From Nesterenkonia haasae (lineage in GTDB: Bacteria > Actinomycetota > Actinomycetes > Actinomycetales > Micrococcaceae), in assembly GCF_010119385.1 (NCBI RefSeq), contig NZ_VFIE01000019.1, positions 122,809 through 186,808 of the forward strand: a stretch of DNA of 64,000 bases. The letters are read 5' to 3'. This document shows positions 16,345 through 25,935 of this stretch, piece after piece. Position 1 is the stretch's first letter; each line of letters begins with the position of its first letter. The translations under genes were made by a program, and so were the position numbers. The notes below the pieces were generated by a model that was not told the DNA's origin, did not search any database, and saw nothing but the letters and a program-made list of their open reading frames with translations.

Positions 16345-17255
16345 CGGGCAGGCTCCTGAGTGCTGTATTCAACGGCGGTCTGAGTAAGTTCCATGAAGGC
16401 CTCTTCCAGGCTGAGGCTGCGAGAACTCAGTTCGTAGAGCACAAGACCATGTTCTGCTGCCACTGAGCCGATCTCGGCGGCGTCAACACCCTGAATTTCC
16501 AGGGTGGTCCTGTCCGTAGATGTGATGGTGCACCCTCGGCCTTGGAGGCGTTCGGCCAACGCACCGGCATCTGGAGACACCACCTGGACTCTTCGTGGCC
16601 CAGCCTCACCCAAGAACTCCTCCACTGACCCGGCCATCAACAGTTTCCCTTGACCGATGATCACCAGGTCCTCGGCGATGAGCGAGAGTTCGCTCATTAA
16701 ATGGGAGGACAAGAAGACTGTTCGCCCTTCGGCTGCCAGGGACGACAGCAGGCGTCGTATCCATAGGACACCGTCTGGGTCCAGCCCATTGACCGGCTCA
16801 TCGAGCACAAGCACCTCAGGGTCTCCCAGCAGTGCTGTGGCCACTCCAAGTCGCTGTCCCATACCCAGTGAAAAACCGCCAGCGCGTTTGCGGGCCACAC
16901 TGGCAAGACCCACCATCTCAAGAACTTCCTGCACTCGAGACCTGGGCAACCGGTGAGTCTGTGCCACCGCCAGCAAATGATGATAAGCGCTGCGACCAGG
17001 GTGGACGGCTTTAGCGTCAAGCATCACACCAACATGCCGTAGCGGATCAGGCAGATCCCGGTACTCCTTCCCATTGACTGTGATCAATCCACCGGTAGGG
17101 ATGTCCAGGCCCACCAACATGCGCATGGTGGTTGATTTCCCTGCTCCGTTCGGTCCGAGGAAACCTGTGACTAATCCAGGGCGCACAGTGAAAGACAAAT
17201 CGTTGACAGCGGTGTGCTCGCCGTATTTCTTCGTCAGATGCTCAGCAACAATCAT
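16341..17255 (-). CDS. ABC exporter ATP-binding protein
   Basis: 304 residues. Walker A is GPNGAGKST (about 33-41), the signature is FSLGMGQRLG and Walker B is VLVLDEPVNGLDP; the H-loop is SSHLMSE. The C-terminal extension is that of the bacitracin/daunorubicin-type (ABC-2) ATPases. It is the first gene of the exporter/two-component operon. A 10-bp perfect inverted repeat lies about 40-70 bases upstream of its ATG. No strong ribosome binding site is seen before ATG, so expression may be leaderless (TAGCGT seven bases upstream). Confidence 0.92.
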   Translation of the reverse strand: MIVAEHLTKKYGEHTAVNDLSFTVRPGLVTGFLGPNGAGKSTTMRMLVGLDIPTGGLITVNGKEYRDLPDPLRHVGVMLDAKAVHPGRSAYHHLLAVAQTHRLPRSRVQEVLEMVGLASVARKRAGGFSLGMGQRLGVATALLGDPEVLVLDEPVNGLDPDGVLWIRRLLSSLAAEGRTVFLSSHLMSELSLIAEDLVIIGQGKLLMAGSVEEFLGEAGPRRVQVVSPDAGALAERLQGRGCTITSTDRTTLEIQGVDAAEIGSVAAEHGLVLYELSSRSLSLEEAFMELTQTAVEYSTQEPAR

Positions 17256-17295
17256 GCATGCAACGCTACGAAGTCAGTGACCTCCTCCCATCTGA

Positions 17296-17324
17296 CCGCA
17301 GTACTGACATGGGTAGTACTGCGG
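17296..17324. promoter_or_regulatory. Inverted repeat upstream of the ABC exporter operon
   Basis: Perfect 10-bp arms, CCGCAGTACT and AGTACTGCGG, with a 9-base spacer, followed by a further partial copy (GGTACTGC). The symmetry and position suit a dimeric NarL-family regulator, most simply the one encoded in the operon. The rest of 17256-17543 holds no gene that I can support. Confidence 0.55.
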
Positions 17325-17543
17325 TACTGCATTCGGAGCTTGGGTACTTAATTCGCTGTAGAGCTGAGCTTCTTCAGCACCGAATGGCCTGTATGCGAGT
17401 CACCTGGCAGTTGGAAGTCCTCCCATTGCTGCAGCACAGGGGCAGATCCGATTCGCCAACGGTGATGGTGAGGCCAAACTAACGACGAACTCCCTTGTGC
17501 GATACATGGGCATGCGCGGATCAGGCTACAGCTCGGTCCGCAG

Positions 17544-18326
17544 TCACAATCCTTGCCACGCGGGTTTGGAAGCGTAGGTCTGCTTATAGTATTCAGTCAG
17601 CTCGAGCTCTGAGGCCGCTGCCTCATCGATCAGCACGGTGGCATGGCGGTGCCACTGCATCACCGTGGCTGGCCACCGGGCAGAGACCGGGCCTTCTACC
17701 AAGTGACGGACCGCCGTCGCCTTCTGCTCCCCGGTGGCTACCAGCAGAAGATGCCGGGCCTGGCTAATCGTGCCCAGCCCCTGGGTCAGACAGTGACGAG
17801 GCACCTGTTCCAGGTCTCCATCAAAGAACCGGGCGTTGTCCTTCCGGGTCTGTGCAGCTAAGGACTTGATGCGTGTTCGTGAGGCCAATGAGGAACCAGG
17901 CTCGTTGAAACCGATATGACCATCTGTGCCGATGCCCAACAACTGGATGTCCACGCCACCGGCTGCCTTAATGTCACGCTCATACTGTGCGCATGCACCA
18001 GGCACATCCTGGGCGAGACCATCGGGGGCCTGAATTCGTTCAGCAGGCCAATCCAGGTGATCACTGAATTCTTCAGCGATGACATTGCGGTAGCGCTGCG
18101 GGTGCTCAGGTGCGAGACCCACATACTCATCCAGGAGGAAACCACGAGCCTGAGCAAAGGAGAGCCCTTCTTCGCGGTGTCGCCGAACCAGCTCCTGGTA
18201 GATCGCTAAAGGACTGGAGCCGGTGGCTAACCCCAAGACACTTGAAGGGTTCCTTCTAAGCTGGATCTCCACCACGTTGGCGGCTTCCATCGCCAAATCT
18301 TCGGGGGGCAGTATCACTACTTCCAT
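17544..18326 (-). CDS. nagB: Glucosamine-6-phosphate deaminase
   Basis: 260 residues, normal length. Family motifs are clear: GLATGSSPLAIYQEL (phosphate loop, about 33-47), LLDEYVGL, and LLGIGTDGHIGFNEPGS. It converts glucosamine 6-phosphate to fructose 6-phosphate and ammonia in the cytoplasm, the last step of amino-sugar catabolism. It is the last gene of the leftward operon, 27 bases after the FAD/FeS oxidase gene. Substrate would come from the divergently encoded NagA and from MurQ. Confidence 0.95.
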   Translation of the reverse strand: MEVVILPPEDLAMEAANVVEIQLRRNPSSVLGLATGSSPLAIYQELVRRHREEGLSFAQARGFLLDEYVGLAPEHPQRYRNVIAEEFSDHLDWPAERIQAPDGLAQDVPGACAQYERDIKAAGGVDIQLLGIGTDGHIGFNEPGSSLASRTRIKSLAAQTRKDNARFFDGDLEQVPRHCLTQGLGTISQARHLLLVATGEQKATAVRHLVEGPVSARWPATVMQWHRHATVLIDEAAASELELTEYYKQTYASKPAWQGL

Positions 18327-18353
18327 GGTGTTACCTCTTCCTTTTCCAGGACG

Positions 18354-21215
18354 TCATATGCCTAGGACGTCAGCAGCTACTTCCACGACATGGCGATAGC
18401 TGCGCCCTGTGGCTCGGGTCATCGCGATTTCGCACGCGCGGTTGCACGACGCGTATTCTGCAGTCTCGACGCCGCGCACATCATCAGCCTCGTCGGCAGT
18501 CGCCGCCGCGGTGAGCTCCGGGTGTAGCATCCCGCGATCTCCTGCGAAGCCGCAGCATCCCCAGGTCTCTGGAACGTGGACTTGAAGCGCTATGGCTTCT
18601 GCCAGTTGCCTCAACTGTCCAGTGGTGCCCAACTTCTGGGAGGAACACGTAGGGTGCAGCGTCAACGACTCCACAGGTTCCACCCCGCTAAGGTCCAATC
18701 GGGGAAGAACGCACTCCAGGACAAAGGTGACTGCGTCTACGACGCTGGCCGCCCTCGGATCGCCTCGAAGTTGAGCCTGGGCCATGATCTCGGCTACGCC
18801 CTCCGTACACGAGGTGGCATCCACTATCACTGGCGTATCGCGGCCGGAATCGCTTTTCTGCAGTGGACTCAGTGCACCGATCTGGGCCAGTACGCGCTCC
18901 GACATCACCTCATAGCCAGCTGAGAATCCTTTGGACGACCAAGGAGTGCCGCAGCACAGCCCGTCTATTCCCTCCGGGATGCGCAGTTGGATGCCCGCTT
19001 TCTGACACAGCTGCTGCAAGGCAGTCTGCACACCCTGTGAACCGTCAGCTGCTGCAAACATGGCGCCTTGGCAACTTGGTACGAAAAACGCGGTGGGACC
19101 ATTGGGGCGCTCTGCCGGTGCAGCCCCGCCCCTGCGGGTTCCACCTGCTGGGAGGTCACGGGACCACATCGGAACGGCATCCTGACCGCCTACGGTCCGC
19201 GCGGCGCGGTTTGCAGCTTCAAGGGGTGAAGATGGCAGCTTTGCGGCAGCCGTCAATGCCCCAGCAGCGAATCTGGTCATCCCATCCCAATGACGGGCCG
19301 CCGTTTTCCATATCTGCTGGCTGACCGCGCCGTGGGATTCGCGTCTGAGACGCTTGACCAGTGCTCCGGTATCGATACCCACCGGGCATGCAGTGGCACA
19401 TATCCCATCGGCTGCACAGGTCTGAAGACTGTCGTAGTCCTGTTGCTCATCCAGTTCTTGCACCAGAGCATTATTGCCCTGTGCAGCTGCACGGACCCGT
19501 GCACGCCGCGCCACGATCCGCTGTCGCGGCGTCAGAGTCAGGTGTCGACTGGGGCATACGGGCTCGCAGTATCCGCATTCCACGCACCCGTCGACCTCTG
19601 CATCAATCCGTTCCACAGGTTTGAGGTGATGCAGATGTGCATCGGGATCCTCTGTGAGCACCACCCCCGGGTTGAGCACTCTGCCTGGATCGAAGGCCTC
19701 TTTAACACCATGGAGGATCTCCACCACAGCAGGTGAGTACTGGTGGTCAATAAACGGTGCCATGGCGCGCCCAGTGCCATGTTCTGCTTTGAGGTTCCCT
19801 CCATGATTGAGGATCAACTTCACCATCTCTCGAGTGAAGACATCGAGGCGCTGAACGGAGGCCGGGTCCTCAGTATCCTCCGTCAGCATGAAGTGGAGGT
19901 TCCCGTCCTTCGCATGACCGAAAATCACCGGATCGGTATATCCATGGTGCTCAAGGAGTTCAGCCAATTCCCTGCAAGCCTGTGCGAGCCGGCCGACAGG
20001 GACCACTACATCCTCCAACAGGGCAGTGGTCCCGCGCGGACGCGCACCAGCCACTGCAGCGTAGAGACCTTTGCGCACACTCCAGAGTGCGGCACGTTGG
20101 CCGGGATCGGAGGTCAGCTCCACCGGGCGCTCAGTGACCAGGCCGCTGAGTACTTCGTGGGCCTGCTGAAGACGCTGCTGCAGGCCTGCGGCATCATCTG
20201 CCCGGTACTCGATCAAGAGGGCCGCTTGCCGATGAAGGTCAAAACCAGTGATCGTCTCAGGTACCTCTGCTCCACGGCGGGCAACTCTCAACGACGCCGC
20301 ATCCATCAGCTCAAGCGCTGCGGCTCCTGAGTTGATCAGGGCGGGAAGATGTTCAGCAGCTCGCTCCACTGAGTCGAACACCAGCAGACCTGTGGCCGCC
20401 TCAGGTTGCACCGGCACCGTGCGGAAAGTCGCCTCGGCAACGAAACCCAAGGTCCCCTCAGAGCCGATCAGCAGTTTCATAAACAGCTCCAGGGTGTCCT
20501 CAGCGTCGCAGAAGGCATCGAGGGAATAGCCCATGGTGTTCTTCAGCGCGAACCGTTCCTGGATCTCCTCTGCCATGGAGGAGTCATCTTTGACGTTCTG
20601 TGTCAGTGTTTCCAGACCAGCCACGAGCTCGGGTTCCGCGTGACGGAGCTGCTCGAGGGCTTGTGGATGTGCGGTGTCAACAACAGTGCCTGAAGGCAAT
20701 ACCACGATCATGGACTCCACAGTCCGGGTGCAATTGTGCTCGATTCCGGCGGCCATTCCCGAGGAGTTGTTAGCAATGACACCGCCGACCGTGCAGGCGG
20801 CCTCACTGGCCGGATCTGGTCCCAGCGCCGTGCCGTATTTGGCCAGCCGCGCATTGACTGTACGCACTGTCACCCCGGGCTGAGCCCTAACCCTAGCTCC
20901 GCCGTCGAGGACTTCCACGGCCCGGAATCCCCGCCGAGTATCCACCAGGATTCCTGAACCAACGGCCTGACCCGCAAGGCTTGTGCCTCCAGAGCGGAAG
21001 GTCACCGGTATGTGGTGCTCAGCGGCGACTGCGAGCACGTCAGCGACGTGGTCAATTGTCTCCGCCACAGCCACAACTTCTGGAATCAGGAGGTAGTGGG
21101 AGGCATCATGGGCGCGGGTGTGTTTGTCCAGGGCCCGGTCCAATACTCGCTCAGGACCCAGGGCCACACTCAGCGCATCAACCAGCGCGCTATGGGCTTG
21201 TGGTGTCATGTCCAT
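18354..21215 (-). CDS. FAD/4Fe-4S oxidoreductase, probable D-lactate dehydrogenase
   Basis: 953 residues. An N-terminal FAD-linked oxidase (PCMH) domain shows PVTFRSGGTSLAGQAVGSG and GGVIANNSSGMA; the C-terminal FAD-oxidase domain follows, with AEHGTGRAMAPF. Two ferredoxin clusters follow at about residues 545-620 (CVECGYCEPVCP, then CAADGICATACPVG). Two CCG-type cysteine domains end the protein (LCCGTPWSSKGF, WGCCGFAGDRG). This architecture is that of membrane-associated D-lactate dehydrogenases and relatives acting on D-2-hydroxy acids. It overlaps the BadF-kinase gene by ten bases inside the MurNAc operon. MurQ releases D-lactate, so oxidation of that D-lactate to pyruvate is the natural role; this is inference from context. 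Confidence 0.85.
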   Translation of the reverse strand: MDMTPQAHSALVDALSVALGPERVLDRALDKHTRAHDASHYLLIPEVVAVAETIDHVADVLAVAAEHHIPVTFRSGGTSLAGQAVGSGILVDTRRGFRAVEVLDGGARVRAQPGVTVRTVNARLAKYGTALGPDPASEAACTVGGVIANNSSGMAAGIEHNCTRTVESMIVVLPSGTVVDTAHPQALEQLRHAEPELVAGLETLTQNVKDDSSMAEEIQERFALKNTMGYSLDAFCDAEDTLELFMKLLIGSEGTLGFVAEATFRTVPVQPEAATGLLVFDSVERAAEHLPALINSGAAALELMDAASLRVARRGAEVPETITGFDLHRQAALLIEYRADDAAGLQQRLQQAHEVLSGLVTERPVELTSDPGQRAALWSVRKGLYAAVAGARPRGTTALLEDVVVPVGRLAQACRELAELLEHHGYTDPVIFGHAKDGNLHFMLTEDTEDPASVQRLDVFTREMVKLILNHGGNLKAEHGTGRAMAPFIDHQYSPAVVEILHGVKEAFDPGRVLNPGVVLTEDPDAHLHHLKPVERIDAEVDGCVECGYCEPVCPSRHLTLTPRQRIVARRARVRAAAQGNNALVQELDEQQDYDSLQTCAADGICATACPVGIDTGALVKRLRRESHGAVSQQIWKTAARHWDGMTRFAAGALTAAAKLPSSPLEAANRAARTVGGQDAVPMWSRDLPAGGTRRGGAAPAERPNGPTAFFVPSCQGAMFAAADGSQGVQTALQQLCQKAGIQLRIPEGIDGLCCGTPWSSKGFSAGYEVMSERVLAQIGALSPLQKSDSGRDTPVIVDATSCTEGVAEIMAQAQLRGDPRAASVVDAVTFVLECVLPRLDLSGVEPVESLTLHPTCSSQKLGTTGQLRQLAEAIALQVHVPETWGCCGFAGDRGMLHPELTAAATADEADDVRGVETAEYASCNRACEIAMTRATGRSYRHVVEVAADVLGI

Positions 21216-22204
21216 AGAATCTTCTCCTGGGCCACGATGGTTCCTTCCGCTGCCAGACGCGCCAAGACCAGCGCTCCACCCAGTGGCGTCTCGACCGCTG
21301 GTACTACCGTGACCTCCGGACGAATCTGGCTGACCTCTGTGCTGAAACCTGTTGCGATCAGCTGATGGGCCGCGGCTAGTCGCCCAGCGATGACCACCTG
21401 CTGCGGGTCCTCTTCACCCAATGTGGCAACAGCACTTCTGGCCGCCTGCTGACCAGCCTCGAACAGCAGTTCTTTGGCAGCACTGACATTATTCTCAGCA
21501 AGTTCGACGACGTCCTGTGCGCATTCTGCCAACACGCCCGCCCGATCATCTCGAGTGTAAATCTGTGCCGGCCAATCGGCAGGGTCACCGAATCGACGGA
21601 CGGCAGCCTCAAGGAACTCTGTCCCCGTCCGGGATACTCCATCATGAGCCTGCAGCGCCAGCTCGAGGCTGCGGCGGCCCAACCAGGCACCACTTCCCCG
21701 ATCCCCCAGCAGGTGCCCCCACCCGTCGACTCTGCGCCAGACCGGGTTCCACATGCCCTGACGGTCTGGGCCTGGATGCCCCATAGCGATAGCTCCTGTG
21801 CCCAACACCACCACTGCGCCACCGCGCCCATTGAGCGCTCCCAAGTGGGCCGTCAGCGCGTCGACTGCGGCCGCGGCGGCAGCACCCAGTCGCGCCCTCA
21901 CGTTGGTCACTAGTCGGCTCGGATCGCTGACCAACGATGCGAGACCGGTGGCGCCGATCCCGAGCCCGGCTGCCGCTTTCATCGCATCCGGCCAGGCGGT
22001 GCAGGCTGAGTCGATCAGCTGATAAACCGCCTCGTCTGCGTCACTTCCACCTGGTCCAATCTTCACCCGCGGCCCATCGATGCGCCGTCGATCACTGCCA
22101 TCTGCCCGTTCAAGGCAGAGGCGGCTGCCAGAACCACCCACGTCGATACCGACCAGCCAGGCATCGGTGGGTACCGGGCACGCACTGTGACTCCTCGAAG
22201 CCAT
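21206..22204 (-). CDS. BadF/BadG/N-acetylglucosamine-kinase family sugar kinase
   Basis: 332 residues of the ASKHA fold. Phosphate loops are visible as GIDVGGSGSRLCL (about 19-31) and VVLGTGAIAMG, and GDRGSGAWLGRRSL is the family signature. It likely phosphorylates MurNAc or GlcNAc at O6 with ATP in the cytoplasm, supplying MurQ or NagA. It lies between murQ (one-base stop/start overlap) and the D-lactate-dehydrogenase-like gene. Whether MurNAc (MurK-like) or GlcNAc is preferred cannot be told from sequence. Confidence 0.88.
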   Translation of the reverse strand: MASRSHSACPVPTDAWLVGIDVGGSGSRLCLERADGSDRRRIDGPRVKIGPGGSDADEAVYQLIDSACTAWPDAMKAAAGLGIGATGLASLVSDPSRLVTNVRARLGAAAAAAVDALTAHLGALNGRGGAVVVLGTGAIAMGHPGPDRQGMWNPVWRRVDGWGHLLGDRGSGAWLGRRSLELALQAHDGVSRTGTEFLEAAVRRFGDPADWPAQIYTRDDRAGVLAECAQDVVELAENNVSAAKELLFEAGQQAARSAVATLGEEDPQQVVIAGRLAAAHQLIATGFSTEVSQIRPEVTVVPAVETPLGGALVLARLAAEGTIVAQEKILWT

Positions 22205-23145
22205 CAGCGGTGAGGTTTCTCGCTGGAAGAAGAAGCCGCCACCGCGGCGCGAACTGATCCAGAGTGCTCCTGGAGCAGCTGTGCAGCTCTACTCACAGAG
22301 ATCTCAGCTAGTGACATCACAATGGCGACCTTGAGATCACCGTCAGCTTGCTGCAGTTTCTGCTCTGCTTCGACTTCTTCGAGTCCAACTGCCTCACAGA
22401 GAATACGCACGGTGCGTTCTCTGAGTTTCGCGTTCGTCGCCACCACAGAGACCATCAAGTTTTCCCAGGTGCGGCCCTGGGCAATCATCACCGCTGTGGA
22501 GAAAGCGTTGAGGGCGAGTTTCTGCGCTGTGCCGGCCTTCAGCCGGGTGGACCCGGTGATGATTTCGGCACCGGTGTCCAGGACGAGATGAGAATCTGCC
22601 CACTCGGCCAGCGGAGCATCCGGGTTGTTCGATATCAGGACCGTGAATGCTCCGGTCTTTTGCGCCGCTTCAAGGGCCCCTCCGACATATGGAGTGGAAC
22701 CACTGGCTGCTATTCCGACTGCCATGTCATTCTCCCCGAGCGTTTCCGCCTCCCTTCGGCCGTCGTCCGCGGAGTCTTCAGCGTTCTCCACTGCTTCCAT
22801 CAAAGCCGGAGACCCGCCTGCAATATGGGCGACTACCCGATCCGGTGCAAGGTTGAACGTGGGTTTCAACTCGCTGGCATCAAGGACTCCGAGCCGACCT
22901 GAGGTGCCTGCGCCGAAGTAATGTATGGTGCCACCCCTGCGCATCCGCGCGACGGCCTCCTCGACCACACCAGCCAGCTCGGGGAGCACCGCGTCCACCG
23001 CCTCGACTGCGACAGCGCTTTCATCATTGAGCAGACGCAACGTCTCCAGGGTTCCGAGTGCGTCAATCTCGGTGCTCCGCGGGTTCCGTTGTTCGGTGGG
23101 TGGTAGCCAGGCACCGGCATCAGTCGAGTTCTGATTCGGGGTCAT
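22204..23145 (-). CDS. murQ: N-acetylmuramic acid 6-phosphate etherase
   Basis: 313 residues with the SIS-domain etherase signature: IHYFGAGTSGRLGVLDASE (about 73-92), then KPTF, GIAASGSTPYVGGAL and the later GSTRLKAGTAQKLALN segment. The catalytic Glu residues fall in DASE and in VENAEDS. The enzyme cleaves the lactyl ether of MurNAc 6-phosphate, giving GlcNAc 6-phosphate and D-lactate. It overlaps the symporter gene upstream by four bases and the kinase gene downstream by one, so these genes are tightly coupled. Confidence 0.95.
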   Translation of the reverse strand: MTPNQNSTDAGAWLPPTEQRNPRSTEIDALGTLETLRLLNDESAVAVEAVDAVLPELAGVVEEAVARMRRGGTIHYFGAGTSGRLGVLDASELKPTFNLAPDRVVAHIAGGSPALMEAVENAEDSADDGRREAETLGENDMAVGIAASGSTPYVGGALEAAQKTGAFTVLISNNPDAPLAEWADSHLVLDTGAEIITGSTRLKAGTAQKLALNAFSTAVMIAQGRTWENLMVSVVATNAKLRERTVRILCEAVGLEEVEAEQKLQQADGDLKVAIVMSLAEISVSRAAQLLQEHSGSVRAAVAASSSSEKPHR

Positions 23146-24653
23146 GGTTCAACGGCCTCTTTGTCATTTTTGACCAGAGTGTCCTCCACCATGGGGCCTG
23201 AATGGCGCAGTGAGAGGGTGCCGCCGACTGCGAAAGTTACCAGCACGCCCAATAGCGGGTACCACTGCCAGGCGACCCAGACCTCGCCGGTGACGTACTT
23301 CTCCATGACGAAAAAGAACGCATTGACTGCCACCGCAATACCGAAGGCGATGTTGGCATCCAGTGGACGTGCCCGTTTGTTGAAGATGCCGAAGATGAAC
23401 GCCCCGAGTAGTCCCCCGTAGGTGATACCAGCAATGCCCAGGGCGAGGATGACGATGTTTCCATCATCAGATTGGAAGACCGTGGCGGGGGCAATGAACG
23501 CCAGCCCCCACCCGATAGTGGCCCAGCGGCCCACGCGCAGACCCTGTTTGTCGGTCACAGGAGACTTCTTCAGTCGCGCATAGACATCGGTGACGGTGGA
23601 CGAAGACAGTGCCGACAGCGAGGATGAAAGGGTTGACATCGCCGCCGCCAGGATCCCGGCCAACAATAGTCCCGACACACCGGCAGGGAGCCCTTCGACA
23701 ATGAACATGGGGAAGATTTCGTCATCGCGGGTGAGGCCCAAGTCATCCGGTGTGGCCTGGTTGTAGTAGCTCCAGAGCGCCAGGCCGACCATCAGGAAGA
23801 TCGCGAACTGGACAAAGACCAGGACTCCTGACCAAATGATTGCCTTCTGCGCCTCCACCTTGGTCCGGCAAGACAGTAGGCGCTGCACTACGATCTGGTC
23901 TGAACCGTGTGATGCCATTGCGAACACGGCACCCCCAATAAGGGAGGGGAGGAAGGATCCGCTTGCTGAGATTGGGTTACCTTCGAAAACGAAGAAGTTG
24001 AGTTTTCCTGCATCAGCTGCCGCACCAAGCCACTCCCCGCCGGTAGCGACGGAGATGACGATGATGGTCAGCAGTCCCCCGAGCACGTAGAGGGTCATCT
24101 GCGCGACATCAACCCAGACGACCGCGCGGATTCCTCCGATGAAGGTGTAGATAATGGTGACCACTGCAAGCACCACGATGATCGTGAAGTACTCCACGGA
24201 GATCCCGATCCCCTCCAGGATGATCTTCAGTGGGATAGCTGCTGCCAGAACTCGCACTCCGTCGGCGAACAGGCGGGTCACCAGGAAGGTAATGCCAGCA
24301 GTTGTCTGCGTGCTCGAACCGAAGCGTTTCCCTAGGTAAGCGTAGGCGGTGACCATCTCACCGTCGTAATATCTGGGTAGCATCAGAAATGCAACTACGA
24401 TGCGTCCAACGATGTACCCGATACCCAGCTGAAGGTATGAGATATCCGCCATATAGCTCATCACCGGGATACCGATGACCGTCAGCGCACTGGTCTCGGT
24501 GGCGACGACGGAGAGGCTGACTGCCCACCACGGGAGATTCCTCCCACCGAGGAAGTAATCTCGCAGGCCAGCCTGCCGTCCGCTGAGTTTGAGCCCCAGC
24601 CAGGCTGTGGCGATTAAGTACGCCACGATGACCACGATGTCGAGCGTCTCCAT
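23142..24653 (-). CDS. Sodium:solute symporter (SSF), probable amino-sugar importer
   Basis: 503 residues, polytopic SSF protein with DYFLGGRNLPWWAVSLSVVATETS, ASHGSDQIVVQRLLSCRT and AGILAAAMSTLSSSLSALSSS, the pattern of sugar/sialic-acid-type symporters. It is translationally coupled to murQ and preceded by a good ribosome binding site (GTAAGGAGACAACCG). Given its operon, MurNAc, anhydro-MurNAc or GlcNAc is the most likely cargo, in place of the PTS or ABC systems used elsewhere. The substrate is inference. Confidence 0.85.
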   Translation of the reverse strand: METLDIVVIVAYLIATAWLGLKLSGRQAGLRDYFLGGRNLPWWAVSLSVVATETSALTVIGIPVMSYMADISYLQLGIGYIVGRIVVAFLMLPRYYDGEMVTAYAYLGKRFGSSTQTTAGITFLVTRLFADGVRVLAAAIPLKIILEGIGISVEYFTIIVVLAVVTIIYTFIGGIRAVVWVDVAQMTLYVLGGLLTIIVISVATGGEWLGAAADAGKLNFFVFEGNPISASGSFLPSLIGGAVFAMASHGSDQIVVQRLLSCRTKVEAQKAIIWSGVLVFVQFAIFLMVGLALWSYYNQATPDDLGLTRDDEIFPMFIVEGLPAGVSGLLLAGILAAAMSTLSSSLSALSSSTVTDVYARLKKSPVTDKQGLRVGRWATIGWGLAFIAPATVFQSDDGNIVILALGIAGITYGGLLGAFIFGIFNKRARPLDANIAFGIAVAVNAFFFVMEKYVTGEVWVAWQWYPLLGVLVTFAVGGTLSLRHSGPMVEDTLVKNDKEAVEP

Positions 24654-24750
24654 CGGTTGTCTCCTTACACTTTCTCATCAGGTGCGATATTTATTGGCAC
24701 AGCGGAACTGCGCCCGTCTCTATTGACGATCTGTCCTCACCGGCGCTTGA

Positions 24751-25935
24751 TCATGGGATGACGCGCAGGGACGACGGCGAGTACATTCGTGGCGCTGGAA
24801 GCTCTAGGGGTCCAGCCCCTGGGGAGATCCGACCAGCGACGGTGCTGCGGGATGCTCCCGTGGCCCACGGAAGGGTCGCAGGCAGGCCATGCCAACTGAA
24901 CCAACCGATGAGAGCGACCAAGCAGGCTTCTTTGGCCCCTTCGGGCAGCCCGAAGGCTTCATCAGTGGTTCGGACCGGGGTGCTCGTGCCGAGTTCTTCC
25001 CGCAGAGCTGCCATCAGTGTCGGGTTGCGGGTCCCGCCTCCGGAGGCGACGACAGAACAGACACCGTGTGCCCGGCACGCTTCAGCCACTGTGCGGGCTG
25101 TGAGCCGGGTAAGAGTGGCGATGACATCCAGGGCTTCCACTCCGGGGTGAGTCTGGAGATGCTCATCCAAATAGTCCGCGTGGAAGAGCTCCTTTCCACT
25201 GGATTTGGGGGCCGGCTGCTGATAATAGGGCTCTTCGAGCAGGTGCTGCAGCAGTGCCGGGTCGGTTCGGCCACAGGCAGCGAGGATGCCATCCCGGTCA
25301 CAGGCCCAACTGTTGCGGCTGATCCGGCGGGCCATGAGATCAATCAGGGCGTTGGCGGGGCCCGTGTCAAAGGCGACGCTCTCACCGGAGGGACTGACCG
25401 CGGTGATGTTGGCGATACCTCCGAGATTCAGCAGCGCTGTGGGCTGCTCCGCCTTAGCGACCAGCAGGTGATCCATCAAACTGGCTAGGGGCGCTCCCTG
25501 GCCCCCGGCAGCCACGTCGCGGGCTCGAACATCTGAAAGGACGGGAGCCCCCACAGTTTCGGCTATCCAGGCCGGCTGGCCCAGCTGAAGAGTAGCGGTG
25601 ACCGTGCCGGAGTCGATCTCGTGGCGCACCGTTTGGCCGTGTGAGACGACTAAGTCACAGCTGAGATTGTTCTTGGCGCAGAGTTCGGTGACTGCTGTGG
25701 CACTGAATTGACCCAGGGCGGCGTCGACCCTGCTGACCAGTGCCAGCGGCACGTCACGAGGTTCCAACAGCCGCAGAATATCCCGTGTGAGAGATTCATC
25801 GAAGGGCACCTCCTGTGAAGCCAGGACACGCATCAACAGCTCACCGCTCTCGCGGTCTTCGCTGGGCGTGAATTCCACCAGTGCCACGTCTAGTCCATCG
25901 GCAGAGGTTCCTGACATCAGGCCGGCAATAATCAT
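24751..25935 (-). CDS. anmK: Anhydro-N-acetylmuramic acid kinase
   Basis: 394 residues. It begins IIAGLMSGTSADGLDVALVE, the AnmK N-terminal phosphate loop, and contains VVSHGQTVRHE, LNLGGIANITAV, DTGPANALID and SGGGTRNP, all family hallmarks. AnmK opens the 1,6-anhydro bond and phosphorylates O6, producing MurNAc 6-phosphate for MurQ. ATG at 25935 overlaps the GntR stop by four bases; a much longer in-frame extension would lie inside the GntR gene and is rejected. The symporter gene follows after 97 bases. Confidence 0.94.
   Translation of the reverse strand: MIIAGLMSGTSADGLDVALVEFTPSEDRESGELLMRVLASQEVPFDESLTRDILRLLEPRDVPLALVSRVDAALGQFSATAVTELCAKNNLSCDLVVSHGQTVRHEIDSGTVTATLQLGQPAWIAETVGAPVLSDVRARDVAAGGQGAPLASLMDHLLVAKAEQPTALLNLGGIANITAVSPSGESVAFDTGPANALIDLMARRISRNSWACDRDGILAACGRTDPALLQHLLEEPYYQQPAPKSSGKELFHADYLDEHLQTHPGVEALDVIATLTRLTARTVAEACRAHGVCSVVASGGGTRNPTLMAALREELGTSTPVRTTDEAFGLPEGAKEACLVALIGWFSWHGLPATLPWATGASRSTVAGRISPGAGPLELPAPRMYSPSSLRVIP

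Noticed and set aside
17368-17577. A 70-codon frame open on the plus strand between the ABC operon and nagB
   Set aside because: It has no usable start near its beginning, no recognised family, and it runs into the end of nagB.
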